Positions 9,975 through 18,904 of a DNA stretch of 64,000 nt are shown here, piece by piece. Position 1 is the first letter of the stretch. The number at the start of each line of letters is the position of its first letter. A model generated the notes under the pieces. It had not been told where the DNA came from. It ran no database searches and saw only the letters and a program-made list of their open reading frames with translations. A program made the position numbers and the translations under genes. The DNA is taken from NCBI RefSeq assembly GCF_900108485.1, contig NZ_FNXF01000001.1, forward strand, positions 491,895-555,894. The letters run 5' to 3'. Source of the stretch: Rheinheimera pacifica. GTDB taxonomy: Bacteria; Pseudomonadota; Gammaproteobacteria; Enterobacterales; Alteromonadaceae.

Positions 9975-10892
9975 CTACATCAAGCCTTTTAAAAATGCTA
10001 CTACGCTGCGGCCCAGTGCGCTTAGGGCGTAGCCGCCTTCCAGTGCGGCGACAATCCTGCCCTGGCAGTATTGGTCGGCCAGTTGTTTTAGCTGTTGCGC
10101 TATCCACTGGTAATCGGCTTCGGTTAGCAGAAATTGCGCCATATCATCCTCGCGGTGGCCGTCAAAACCGGCGGATACCAGAATAAGCTGCGGTTTAAAT
10201 TCGTTAATGCGTGGCAGCCAGTGCTGCAGAATTTGTTCACGCCAGATAGCTGGTTTGCAAAGGGCTGGTAGCGGTAAGTTTTCAATATTACTGGCGCTGG
10301 GGTGTTCACCGGTATTGGGGTAAAGCGGATACTGAAAGGATGAGCAAAACAACACCCGCTCATCAGCGGCGAAAATATCTTCAGTGCCGTTGCCGTGATG
10401 CACGTCAAAATCGACTATGGCTACCCGGCTAAGCTGGTAGTGCTCAAGCGCGTAAGCGGCTGCAATAGCGATATTGTTAAAAATACAAAAGCCCATAGCC
10501 TGGCTACGTGTAGCATGGTGGCCCGGCGGGCGCACATTGCAAAACGCCTGCTGGTTGGTGTCGCTCATAACCTGATCAACTGCATTAATAGTAGCGCCTG
10601 CGGCGTGCAGGGCAGCATTAAGGCTGTGTTTCATCATCTGGGTATCAGGGTCTAGCCAGATATGGCCGTCTTCAGGTTTTTTGGCATAAATCTCATCAAC
10701 ATACAGCTTACTGTGTACATGATATAAATCTTCAGCACGGGCCGGTGTGGCATCGCGCTGCTGCACAATAAACTCCAGGCCAGAGCGGATTAACTGATCA
10801 TTTATTGCACTTAACCGGGCAGGTTGCTCCGGGTGATCGTCCCCGGCCAGGTGTAAATAACAACTGGGGTGGCTAAACAGGGTAATTGCCAT
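9975..10892 (-). CDS. Histone deacetylase family protein (class II-like deacetylase)
   Basis: Zinc amidohydrolase of the arginase/deacetylase fold, 305 residues. Active-site features are complete: RPPGHHA (His125/His126), zinc ligands Asp163 and His165 in VDFDVHHGNG, Asp244 in SAGFDGH, and the late EGGY loop tyrosine. Family members remove acetyl or acyl groups from lysine, polyamines or similar amides; the bacterial substrate is not predictable from the motifs. Its ATG overlaps by one base the stop of the upstream acetyl-CoA hydrolase/GNAT fusion gene, so the two are co-translated and may work on the same acetylated substrate. Downstream it meets purL's terminator. Confidence 0.9.
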   Translation of the reverse strand: MAITLFSHPSCYLHLAGDDHPEQPARLSAINDQLIRSGLEFIVQQRDATPARAEDLYHVHSKLYVDEIYAKKPEDGHIWLDPDTQMMKHSLNAALHAAGATINAVDQVMSDTNQQAFCNVRPPGHHATRSQAMGFCIFNNIAIAAAYALEHYQLSRVAIVDFDVHHGNGTEDIFAADERVLFCSSFQYPLYPNTGEHPSASNIENLPLPALCKPAIWREQILQHWLPRINEFKPQLILVSAGFDGHREDDMAQFLLTEADYQWIAQQLKQLADQYCQGRIVAALEGGYALSALGRSVVAFLKGLM

Positions 10893-12754
10893 CAGTTGTG
10901 CTCCGCTGGTTTGCTGCCGGCTGAGCGGGGCAGGCGCAGTTGCAGGTTAACTTCTGTGGGCTCGTCCCCTGGCAGGCGGCTAAAACCGGCTTTTTGGAAT
11001 ACTGCCAGCATGGCTTTGTTTTCTGCCCGCACATAAGCCGACATACTGGTTAAACCGCGTAGTTCAGCAATGGTGATCATCTCCTGCAACAGGCGTTTTG
11101 CCATGCCTTTGCCCTGATGTTTTTCACGCGTAACAAAAGCCACTTCGCAGCTTTGATTGTCGTTTAACAGATAATAGCGGCCCACGGCCTGAATTTGTAC
11201 GACAGAGCCTTTTTGCTTCACAATACACAGCGCCAAATCGCGGGATTGATCAACGCCAACCAGAGTACAGGATTTCTCCCGGCTCATTTGCGTTGGTACG
11301 GCGCTATAGCGCAGCTGCAGCGTTTCTTTGGTGTGTGAGTAAAAAAACTCCTGCAAGCGGCGCTCGTCAGATGGGTTTAATGGCCGCAGATCAAACTCTT
11401 CGCCGTCAATCAGCAGTTCTTTAAAACCCACATTACCCAGCTCTGGAACTTCCATTGGTGTGTGCAGCTGATAATGCGGTACCCAGTAATGCTTGCGTAC
11501 TTCTTCCAGCAGCTGCTGGCGAAACTTCGGGTGCGCCACCCGGATCAGCTCCAGCGAGCGTTCGCGGATACTTTTACCACGTAATGATGCCACGCCAAAC
11601 TCGGTAACCACATAATGCACATGGCCACGCGAGGTTACCACACCAGCGCCTTCAGAAATAAAGGGGACTATGCGTGATATAGTGCCGTTTTGCGCAGTTG
11701 AGGGCAGGGCGATAATGGGTTTGCCGCCGCTGCTCATGGATGCGCCGCGGCTAAAATCTACCTGGCCACCAATGCCGCTGTAAAATAAATGGCCAATAGA
11801 GTCGGAGACAATCTGGCCGGTTAAATCAACTTCAATGGCGCTGTTAATGGCCACCATATTGTCATTACGGGCGATATTAGTCGGCGAGTTAACATATTCG
11901 CTGGGGTAAAAACCCAGATGCGGGTTGGCATGGACAAAATCGTACAGTGCCCTGCTGCCGACACAGAAACTGGTTACCGTTTTGCCCGGATGAAAGGTTT
12001 TTTTGCGGTTATTCACCACGCCTTTTTTTATCAGATCCATTACGCCATCAGTAATCAGTTCGCTGTGTACACCAAGATCTTTGTGGTTACCCAGGTAGCG
12101 CAGTACGGCATCACAAATTTTGCCGATACCAATTTGTATCGTGGCACCATCTTCTATCAGCAAAGACACATACTGGCCGATCCGCTCAGTAATAGCATCA
12201 AGCTCGGGCGCTGGCATTTCTGGCAGTGGCTGGTCGGCATAGAAAAAACTGTCAATCTGATCGCGGTGAATAAAAGCCTGGCCGTAGGTGACCGGCATGG
12301 CCGTGTTTACCTGAGCAATCACTTTTTTGGCCGATTTAGCTGCAGCCGATACCACATCTACCGATACGCCAAGTGAGTGATAACCGTGCTCGTCGGCCGG
12401 GCTTACCATAATTAATGCAGCATCCAGCGGTAATACGCCTTCGCTGAATAACGAAGGAATGTCTGACATAAAGCAGGGGGTGTAATCGGCACGGCCTTCG
12501 GCAACGGCCTGGCGTACTTTGTCGCCACCAATAAATAGTGCATTTACCTTAAACAGTTGCTGATGCTGCGGCTCTACCCACTTATTATCTGCCAGCGTGT
12601 ATACCTGAACTATTTCAATATCGTGCAGCTGTTTGGCGTTGGCTATCAGATCATCAATCAGGGCGGCGGGGGTACCCGCATGCGAGCCGATAAAAATGCG
12701 GTCGCCGGATTTTAACAGCTGTTGCCAGTTCAGCTTAGCGGGGGCTTTAGCCAC
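10892..12754 (-). CDS. Acetyl-CoA hydrolase/CoA-transferase fused to a GNAT acetyltransferase
   Basis: 620-residue two-domain protein. Residues 1-430 are an acetyl-CoA hydrolase/transferase of the Cat1/Ach1 type, with the catalytic glutamate that forms the CoA thioester in NSAIEVDLTG (Glu308) and the IGIGK and SGIGGQVDFSRGA signature segments. Residues about 445-610 are a GNAT domain with the acetyl-CoA-binding motif A region (VTREKHQGKGMAKRLL). The start is a GTG preceded by GGAG at 7 bases. It is the first gene of a two-gene operon with a histone-deacetylase-like enzyme. By analogy with the acyl-CoA-synthetase/GNAT fusion Pat (YfiQ), the fusion may couple CoA metabolism to protein acetylation; that is an inference. 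Confidence 0.88.
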   Translation of the reverse strand: MAKAPAKLNWQQLLKSGDRIFIGSHAGTPAALIDDLIANAKQLHDIEIVQVYTLADNKWVEPQHQQLFKVNALFIGGDKVRQAVAEGRADYTPCFMSDIPSLFSEGVLPLDAALIMVSPADEHGYHSLGVSVDVVSAAAKSAKKVIAQVNTAMPVTYGQAFIHRDQIDSFFYADQPLPEMPAPELDAITERIGQYVSLLIEDGATIQIGIGKICDAVLRYLGNHKDLGVHSELITDGVMDLIKKGVVNNRKKTFHPGKTVTSFCVGSRALYDFVHANPHLGFYPSEYVNSPTNIARNDNMVAINSAIEVDLTGQIVSDSIGHLFYSGIGGQVDFSRGASMSSGGKPIIALPSTAQNGTISRIVPFISEGAGVVTSRGHVHYVVTEFGVASLRGKSIRERSLELIRVAHPKFRQQLLEEVRKHYWVPHYQLHTPMEVPELGNVGFKELLIDGEEFDLRPLNPSDERRLQEFFYSHTKETLQLRYSAVPTQMSREKSCTLVGVDQSRDLALCIVKQKGSVVQIQAVGRYYLLNDNQSCEVAFVTREKHQGKGMAKRLLQEMITIAELRGLTSMSAYVRAENKAMLAVFQKAGFSRLPGDEPTEVNLQLRLPRSAGSKPAEHN

Positions 12755-12847
12755 TGTTATGCTCCGTGTAGTTTGATACAGCTATAGGATAACAGTTTAG
12801 GCTAAAAGGCAACCGGGGCGCAGTCGCCTTTAGTCTAAGTGGTGAGT

Positions 12848-13546
12848 TTATAACTTCCAGCGCAGGCCAACCATGGCAACATAGGGGTCTATGTCAACAT
12901 CAACGCTTTGCACTGTAGTGCCATTTACCTGGACCCGGCCTGTAGTGTCGATATCCATTTTACTTAGCATCAGGTGCAGGCCCAGCGTATCGGTGAGTTT
13001 AATATTTACGCCAGCTTGTAATGCCAGGCCAAAAGAGCTTTTGAGTTTTAGCCCGACATTGTCGTCAGCGCCGGCGACTTCCAGTGCGTTTAGTGCGCCA
13101 ACCAATTGGGCATCTGCTTTTTCGCTAAAAAACTCAGTGTAATTTAACCCGACACCAACGAAGGGATCAAACATCTGATGCTGCGGCATAAAATGATACT
13201 GTGCCAGCAATGTTGGTGGTAAATGCTTGGTTTTACCCACTTTTAAGCCATCAATGGCTGAGCCTTTCACAGTAATATCGTGGCTGAATGGGGTAGCGGC
13301 AATCAGTTGTACTGCCCAGTTCGGGTTAATACGGTAGTCAAATGTCAGGCCCAACTGGGTATTAGTGTTAACGCCAACAGCAGTGGAACCTGATGGCAGC
13401 CCGGCTACCTGCTCAATAACGTTTAAGCTGGAGCTGCTGTCGTCCGGCGCTACAGTAATGGCACCTACGTTAATCGCAAAGTCGGCAGAGGCAGGAGCAG
13501 CGGCTAATAGTGAGGCAAGAGTGATAATGGACAGGGTTGTTTTCAT
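12848..13546 (-). CDS. OmpW-family outer membrane protein
   Basis: Eight-stranded beta-barrel outer-membrane protein, 232 residues from the chosen ATG, with a Sec signal peptide (ends near APASA). Alternating strands, the LLAQYHFMPQ-type segment, and the C-terminal VAMVGLRWKL ending in a hydrophobic residue fit the OmpW/AlkL family, which carries small hydrophobic compounds across the outer membrane. The ATG at 13546 is preferred over an in-frame GTG at 13558 because GGAG sits 7 bases upstream of it. It is a single gene; promoter elements were not clear. Confidence 0.88.
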   Translation of the reverse strand: MKTTLSIITLASLLAAAPASADFAINVGAITVAPDDSSSSLNVIEQVAGLPSGSTAVGVNTNTQLGLTFDYRINPNWAVQLIAATPFSHDITVKGSAIDGLKVGKTKHLPPTLLAQYHFMPQHQMFDPFVGVGLNYTEFFSEKADAQLVGALNALEVAGADDNVGLKLKSSFGLALQAGVNIKLTDTLGLHLMLSKMDIDTTGRVQVNGTTVQSVDVDIDPYVAMVGLRWKL

Positions 13547-13615
13547 AGTGATCTCCACAGATAAGTTCTGTGGCCAATTGTCCGCTTTGGCCAGCGAAGA
13601 ATATTGGGCTGGATC

Positions 13616-13650
13616 AATAAAAAAACGGGGCTGATGTGAATTCAGCCCCG
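13616..13650 (-). terminator. Terminator of the DUF3300 gene
   Basis: Reading the minus strand, CGGGGCTGA / TCAGCCCCG (9-bp stem, 7-base loop) is followed by a run of seven T. It lies 30 bp after the stop of the DUF3300 gene. Confidence 0.85.
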
Positions 13651-13680
13651 TAGTTTGTTTTATATCAAATAAAGTAAGTA

Positions 13681-15138
13681 TTACTGAATTTGCCGAGCTG
13701 GCCGTTCCTGCCGTTGTACAGTAGGAGCCTGGCGTGGTTCACGTACCTGCTGCTGGCTTGGCTGGCGCACAGCAGGCGTTTGTTGCTGTAGCTGAGGCTG
13801 CCGCTGCTGCACTGCAGGCTGCTGGTATTGCTGCCTGGGCTGTTGCACCTGAGGTTGCTGTTGTACTGCCTGCTGGCGTTGCTCTGCTCTGAGCTGGCGC
13901 TGTTCAGTGCGCTGAGGCTGTGTGGTTTGAACATCACGCTGGCGCAGCTGTTCGGTGCTTATCACCCGCTCTGAGCGTTCTGGCTGCGCCGCCGGCTGGC
14001 GCTGCTCTTTTAATTGCTGATTAAGCTGCTGCTGGCGGCGTTCATCGCGATTAACCTCGGTTGGCCGCAGCCGTTGCTCCGTTGAGACATTACGTTGCTC
14101 TGTTGAGACATGGCGTTGCTGGCGCTGGTTGTTGTCGTTAGCCTGCCATTCACGGTTCGGCATTCTGACCTGCTCAGCTGTTTTACGCTGATAATGCTGC
14201 TTGTTTTCACGCACGGTGACAGTGTTGTCTACACGGGTATGGCGCACCGGCTGGCCCTGCACTTCGCGAGTTGGCTGGCGGTAACCATAGCCTGCGTTGT
14301 AATCCCGGTTTAACCGTTCATGGCGGTAATGCACACCACGGCGATGTTCGGTGTTGTGGTGCCAGCGGCGGGCATCCACGTAGTGTCTGTGGCGTACCGG
14401 ATAATAGCGCGGTGGTTTGTGGTAATAGTGGTGGTGTACTACCACATGGCGATGGTGCCAGTCGAAGATACCAAAATAAAACCAGGGCCGCACATTAACA
14501 CTTATGCCCCAGTGAAACGGGCTGTTACGGTAATACACGCCTGCGGTATGCCAGTATACCGGCGGGTGTGATGGCCACCACCAGTCGCCATACACTACGC
14601 GGGTGTCGTACACCGGCACATAGACAACTTCTTTGCGTGCAGGCTCAATAATAATAATCTCACGTTCACGCTCTACCACCACGTGTTTAGTGTCGTTTAG
14701 CGAGCCATTGGCATAGGCCTTTTGCCGCAGGTTCTGAACGCTGGCCAGTACCTGAGTTTCGTCGGCTAAGAACGCCTCGCCAAGCTCCTGCGTCCAGTCC
14801 AGATCATTGCTTAGCCGTTCCAGTAATTGTGGAAAAGCCACCAGTGCCTTTACACTTGGATCCCAGCTTTGCTTTTCTACAGCATCGACGGCGGCTTCGC
14901 CGGTCAGTTTGGGATTATCTTTTACCCAGCGCGCAGCCTGCACCACTTCCAGCGGGTAGGTTGAGGCAATCAGCACATGGGTTAATACGGTATCGGGATA
15001 CAGGGCTACCGGCGCCAGCATTTGATCCAACTGCGCCTGTGACAAGGTTTCTTCTTCAGCCCGGACATCAAACGACTGGCTAACCAGCAGCACGCACATC
15101 GCCAGAATCCGGCTTAGTTGCAGCATCAGGTTTTTCAT
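13681..15138 (-). CDS. DUF3300 secreted protein with His-rich and Gln-rich tail
   Basis: 485-residue exported protein of unknown function. A signal peptide (to about residue 27) is followed by the DUF3300 domain (about 35-210), including the recognisable LDQMLAPVALYPDTVL and DLDWTQELGEAFL segments and the aromatic block DWWWPSHPPVYWHT. After that comes a His/Tyr/Arg-rich stretch (about 225-300) and a long low-complexity tail rich in Gln, Arg and Pro (about 310-485). The tail carries a short tandem duplication (14072-14113). The histidine cluster suggests metal binding and the tail suggests a disordered surface region; both are inferences. Monocistronic, with its own terminator. Confidence 0.85.
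   Translation of the reverse strand: MKNLMLQLSRILAMCVLLVSQSFDVRAEEETLSQAQLDQMLAPVALYPDTVLTHVLIASTYPLEVVQAARWVKDNPKLTGEAAVDAVEKQSWDPSVKALVAFPQLLERLSNDLDWTQELGEAFLADETQVLASVQNLRQKAYANGSLNDTKHVVVEREREIIIIEPARKEVVYVPVYDTRVVYGDWWWPSHPPVYWHTAGVYYRNSPFHWGISVNVRPWFYFGIFDWHHRHVVVHHHYYHKPPRYYPVRHRHYVDARRWHHNTEHRRGVHYRHERLNRDYNAGYGYRQPTREVQGQPVRHTRVDNTVTVRENKQHYQRKTAEQVRMPNREWQANDNNQRQQRHVSTEQRNVSTEQRLRPTEVNRDERRQQQLNQQLKEQRQPAAQPERSERVISTEQLRQRDVQTTQPQRTEQRQLRAEQRQQAVQQQPQVQQPRQQYQQPAVQQRQPQLQQQTPAVRQPSQQQVREPRQAPTVQRQERPARQIQ
14072..14113 (-). repeat. Two 21-bp direct repeats inside the DUF3300 gene
   Basis: Units starting at 14072 and 14093 differ at three positions (CGTTGCTCCGTTGAGACATT versus CGTTGCTCTGTTGAGACATG), and a partial third begins at 14114. 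They encode a seven-residue VSTEQR-type repeat in the disordered tail, a product of slippage. Confidence 0.7.
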
Positions 15139-15258
15139 CTTGCTATCCTCAGTTTCACCGTTAGCAAATTACTGCACCGACGGCTTTTTGTACAGTGTAT
15201 AGCTTATAGGGGGATTTGGCTGAATTGAAACTGAACTTTACTGAACCTTTACATAGCA

Positions 15259-15279
15259 AAACCGGCAGCCAAAGCTGCC
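15259..15279 (-). terminator. Terminator of the acyltransferase operon
   Basis: On the minus strand GGCAGC-TTTG-GCTGCC is followed by GG and TTTT. It lies about 25 bp after the stop of the bifunctional acyltransferase gene. No other feature was seen in the 165-bp gap before the DUF3300 gene. Confidence 0.65.
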
Positions 15280-15303
15280 AGCTCCAATGAGACTTTAACC
15301 GGG

Positions 15304-17016
15304 CTATTCTGCGTCGATATAGCGCGCTTTTTTACTGGCTTTTAGCATGGTCATATCTACCAGTACCAAACCGTCAACACAGTTGGCAAAACCAGGATCT
15401 GTGCCAAAAGCGAGAAACTTCACGCCGCCCGGCTCACACAGTTCGCTGTACTGTTTATACAGTGTGGGTACGCTAACACCCATATTGGCCAGCAAGTGTT
15501 TTAGCTGGGTAAAATCCTCAAGGTAGTTATCGCCGCTAAAGTGCTGCTGTAATTCAGATAAAATAGCCTGCGGCAGCTGATAGGGTTGTTTTGACACAGC
15601 AGCGCAGGCTTTGTCGCTAAAGTACAGGCTGTAAAAATACACCATAAGATCGCGCGCTGCCTGCGGGTAGCTGTTCGACAGGCTGACACCGCCAAACAGA
15701 TAGCGAATATCCGGGTTACGTTTTAAGTAAGCGCCAATGCCGTACCATAAATATTCCAGGCTGCGTTTACCCCAATAACGCGGTTGCACAAAGCTGCGGC
15801 CCAGTTCTAGCCCGGCATCAAGATACGGCTGCATATTGGCATCAAACTGAAATAATGACGCAGTGTAAAGGCCATTTTCACCGTATTCAGCCAGCACTTT
15901 GCGGGTGTTAGCAAAGCGGTAGGCGCCGACAATTTCCAGATCGTCTTTATCCCACAGGATCAACTGCTCGTAGTGGCTGTCAAAGCGGTCGATATCGCGG
16001 CGCAGGCCACTGCCTTCTCCGACGGCCCGAAAGGCAAACTCGCGCAGCCGGCCAATTTCGCGTAACACCGGCGAGCTTTGCTGGTGGCAATACAGGTAAA
16101 TTTGCTTACTATCACCGGTTTGGCCGAGTAATTCACAGGCCTCAACAGCTTTTTTCAGCGTAATACGGTCTTCCGGGTGAGCAATGGCGCTTTGGGTAAT
16201 AAACAGCGGTGCCTTATCTTTAGCCAGCCGGTACAGGTGTTTTTTAAACAGCTTTACTTTGGCCTGAGTTTCCAGCGCCATATTGGCAAAGGCTTCGTAA
16301 GGGATCTGCTCGCCAATGCGCATTTCCAGCTTTTTACGCTGCTGCTTAAACATTTCTTTTACCAGCAGCATGGTCGCCAGTGGCTTGTACAGCATAGAAG
16401 CGCCATAAAATAGCGCTGAGTTACGGCCATCAATAAAAATAGGTAATATCGGTGCTTTGGCATTGCTGGCAAAACGTAAAAAGCCGCTGTGCCATTTACC
16501 ATCACGGATGCCCTCCGGGCGCAGGCGCGATACCTCACCCGACGGAAACAGGATCAACGCACCCTCAGCGGCTAAATGTCGCTGAATATTATCCAGTGCC
16601 CGCCGCTCTGTGCCGCCGCTCATATTATTTACCGGCAGTAATAAGTTATGCAGCGGCTCCAGTGCCATCAGTAGCTGGTTGGCAACTACTTTAACATCAG
16701 GGCGAATATCACTTACCAGCTTTAACAGCGCCAGGCCATCCAGCGAGCCGATGGGGTGGTTGGCAATAATAACAATGCGGCCGGAGGTGGGGATGCGCTC
16801 AATTTCGTTGTCGCGCACCGAATAGCGAAAGTTAAAGTAGTCCAGTACCTGTTCAACAAATTCCAGCCCTTGTAAATGCGGATAAAGGCTGGCAAAGGCA
16901 ATAAAGTCCTGCTCATGCAGCAAACGGCGCAAGGCGCCTTTTACCGGCTTATACAGCCACGGTTTGTTTGACAGCTGAGGCAGGTTTTGTGCAAGCACTT
17001 GTTCGACACTGATCAT
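15304..17016 (-). CDS. Two-domain acyltransferase (PlsC-like + GNAT/OlsB-like), probable OlsF-type aminolipid synthase
   Basis: 570 residues. The N-terminal half is a lysophospholipid acyltransferase with the ANHPIGSLDG block (His87 and Asp93, the HX5D variant seen in hemolysin-type acyltransferases) and FPSGEVSR (about 155-162). The C-terminal half (about 320-480) resembles the ornithine-acyl-ACP N-acyltransferase OlsB/hemolysin group of GNAT folds, with GLELGRSFVQPRYWG and LFGGVSLSNSY. Such fusions are known as OlsF and make ornithine or related aminolipids in two acylation steps. The ATG at 17016 is chosen over a GTG at 17034 because GGAG lies 6 bases before it. It follows an LpxH-like gene by 92 bp and is probably in the same transcript. 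The amino-acid substrate is unknown. Confidence 0.8.
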   Translation of the reverse strand: MISVEQVLAQNLPQLSNKPWLYKPVKGALRRLLHEQDFIAFASLYPHLQGLEFVEQVLDYFNFRYSVRDNEIERIPTSGRIVIIANHPIGSLDGLALLKLVSDIRPDVKVVANQLLMALEPLHNLLLPVNNMSGGTERRALDNIQRHLAAEGALILFPSGEVSRLRPEGIRDGKWHSGFLRFASNAKAPILPIFIDGRNSALFYGASMLYKPLATMLLVKEMFKQQRKKLEMRIGEQIPYEAFANMALETQAKVKLFKKHLYRLAKDKAPLFITQSAIAHPEDRITLKKAVEACELLGQTGDSKQIYLYCHQQSSPVLREIGRLREFAFRAVGEGSGLRRDIDRFDSHYEQLILWDKDDLEIVGAYRFANTRKVLAEYGENGLYTASLFQFDANMQPYLDAGLELGRSFVQPRYWGKRSLEYLWYGIGAYLKRNPDIRYLFGGVSLSNSYPQAARDLMVYFYSLYFSDKACAAVSKQPYQLPQAILSELQQHFSGDNYLEDFTQLKHLLANMGVSVPTLYKQYSELCEPGGVKFLAFGTDPGFANCVDGLVLVDMTMLKASKKARYIDAE

Positions 17017-17108
17017 GGTTCGCTCCGATAGCACTGCAGTAGGCTGCGCTCAGGCTAAAGCGGTTGTATGACAATTCAGTGTCGGATTTATGGCAGTTTG
17101 CTGAAATT

Positions 17109-17894
17109 TCAGGCAGCTTTCTTACTGCTGGCAGCAAGTGGCAAGGCGGCAATTTTTTCTGCCTGCTCGGTCCAGTGATACAACGCCAGGCTGCCATCGG
17201 GCTGTTCAATCAAAGCTGTGCAGCTGTCAATCCAGTCGCCATCGTTACAGTAAATAATGCCTTGCTCCAGGCGGATTTCGGCATGATGGATATGGCCGCA
17301 TACTATGCCGTCAAAACCACCGCGTTTGGCTTTGGCAATAGCTGCTTCACGATAACGGGCTATGGCTTTTTGTGCGCCCGGTACCTTACTTTTAATGTAG
17401 GCCGCCAGGCTAAAGTAGCCGCCACCGGTTAACCGGCGCAGGCGGTTATACCAGCGGTTTAAAAACAGTAACAAGTCATACAGATTGTCACCAAGCCAGG
17501 CATGTAAGCGGCCAAAGTTAACTTCTTTATCAAACTCGTCACCGTGCAGCAGCAACAATTTTTTGCCCTGTGCTGTGGTATGGCTGGCGCGCAGGGCAAT
17601 GCGGATATTACCGAAGCTTTTACCGGCATACAGCCGCATGGCTTCGTCGTGGTTGCCGGGGATGTATATTACCTCTACACCTTGTTCGGCTTTATCCAGC
17701 AAGCAGCGCAGCACTTTGTTCTGGCTTGGGGTCCAGTGCACCTGTTTGCGCATGGCCCATAAATCGACAATATCACCCAGCAGATAAATGGTTTGAGCCT
17801 GAGTATGCTCAAGAAAACTCAGCAGGTAATCTGCCTGGCAGTCTTTGCACCCCAGATGAACGTCAGATAAAAAGATAGTGCGGCAGTTCAGCAT
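17109..17894 (-). CDS. LpxH-like metallophosphatase (UDP-2,3-diacylglucosamine diphosphatase family)
   Basis: 261-residue calcineurin-like phosphoesterase with all metal-binding blocks: LSDVHLG, GDIVDLW, GNHDE, LLHGDEFD and GHIHHAE. The family (COG2908) includes LpxH, which hydrolyses UDP-diacylglucosamine to lipid X in lipid A synthesis. This one has the longer C-terminal part with helical insert (YDLLLFLNRWYNRLRR) common in second, LpxH2-like paralogues, so lipid A synthesis is not assured. It is located just upstream of the OlsF-like acyltransferase on the same strand, which points to a role in membrane lipids. Confidence 0.8.
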   Translation of the reverse strand: MLNCRTIFLSDVHLGCKDCQADYLLSFLEHTQAQTIYLLGDIVDLWAMRKQVHWTPSQNKVLRCLLDKAEQGVEVIYIPGNHDEAMRLYAGKSFGNIRIALRASHTTAQGKKLLLLHGDEFDKEVNFGRLHAWLGDNLYDLLLFLNRWYNRLRRLTGGGYFSLAAYIKSKVPGAQKAIARYREAAIAKAKRGGFDGIVCGHIHHAEIRLEQGIIYCNDGDWIDSCTALIEQPDGSLALYHWTEQAEKIAALPLAASSKKAA

Positions 17895-17982
17895 CAGTCT
17901 GTACCATGTTATCTTTAGGCGCTGCCAGCATCAGCGCGGGCTGTGTCAGCGATATGACGATTTTTTGAAGCTTTGGTGACTT

Positions 17983-18903
17983 ATGAGCCTTGCCCTGATT
18001 ATTCCCGATCGTAAACTTGACGATTTGCAACAACGCTTAGCACAGGCTTTGCCTGATACCGAGATTGAAGTTTGGCCGCAGATCCGTAACCCGGCAGCTG
18101 TTGAATTTGCTGTGGTATGGAAGCAACCGCATGGCAGCCTGGCCAGCCTGCCTGCTTTACAAGCGGTGCAGTGTTTTGGCGCCGGCGTTGACGCCATACT
18201 GGCTGACCCCACTTTGCCCGCCTTACCTATCGCCCGTATTGTTGACCCTACGCTGACAGATACCATGGTGCGCTATCTTGATGGTGTGGTCAGTTACTAC
18301 CGCTTACGCTTAGATGTGTTCAGCGCGCAGCAGCAACAAAAACAGTGGAAGCCGAAAAGCCCAAGAAAGATTGCGCATATTGCTGTGCTTGGCCTGGGCG
18401 AACTGGGAGCCGCTGCGGCTACACATTTTGCCAGCCTGGGTTATAGCGTGACTGGCTGGGCCAGAACGCCGAAGCAGCTTGAGCATGTCAGCTGTTTTCA
18501 TGCTGCAGAAGGCCTTACTAAGGCTGTAGCTGATGCTGATATTGTCATTTGCTTACTACCGCTAACACCGGCAACGCAGCAGATGCTCTCAGAGGGGTTC
18601 TTCAGCAGTTTAAAACCCGGTGCCATTTTTATTAATGTGGCTCGCGGCGATATTGTGGATGAAACCGCATTGCAGGCCGCGCTGGACAACGGCCAGTTGC
18701 AGGCCGCGTGCCTGGATGTATTTTGCCAGGAGCCGTTACCGGCAGAACATCCATTGTGGAGCCATCCGGCTGTGCTTATTACACCGCATGTTTCAGCAGT
18801 AACAGATGTCGGCGCTGTGGTTGAACAAATTGCTGAGAATTACCGGCGTAACCAACGTGGTGAAGCTTTGCTAAATCCGGTAGATATTGGCAGGGGATAT
18901 TAA
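17983..18903 (+). CDS. ghrA: Glyoxylate/hydroxypyruvate reductase A
   Basis: D-2-hydroxyacid dehydrogenase of the GhrA subgroup, 306 residues, reducing glyoxylate and hydroxypyruvate with NADPH. The Rossmann motif VLGLGELGAA is preserved, the catalytic Arg lies in NVARGDIVDE, Glu in FCQEPLP and His in TPHVSAVT. It is divergent from the LpxH-like gene. The stop codon is directly followed by the ATG of a GNAT gene one base later, so the two form an operon. Confidence 0.92.
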   Translation: MSLALIIPDRKLDDLQQRLAQALPDTEIEVWPQIRNPAAVEFAVVWKQPHGSLASLPALQAVQCFGAGVDAILADPTLPALPIARIVDPTLTDTMVRYLDGVVSYYRLRLDVFSAQQQQKQWKPKSPRKIAHIAVLGLGELGAAAATHFASLGYSVTGWARTPKQLEHVSCFHAAEGLTKAVADADIVICLLPLTPATQQMLSEGFFSSLKPGAIFINVARGDIVDETALQAALDNGQLQAACLDVFCQEPLPAEHPLWSHPAVLITPHVSAVTDVGAVVEQIAENYRRNQRGEALLNPVDIGRGY

Positions 18904-18904
18904 A

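Noticed and set aside
14110..14571. Plus-strand frames opposite the DUF3300 tail
   Set aside because: Products of the biased Gln/His-rich codons on the other strand; no SD and no recognisable domains.
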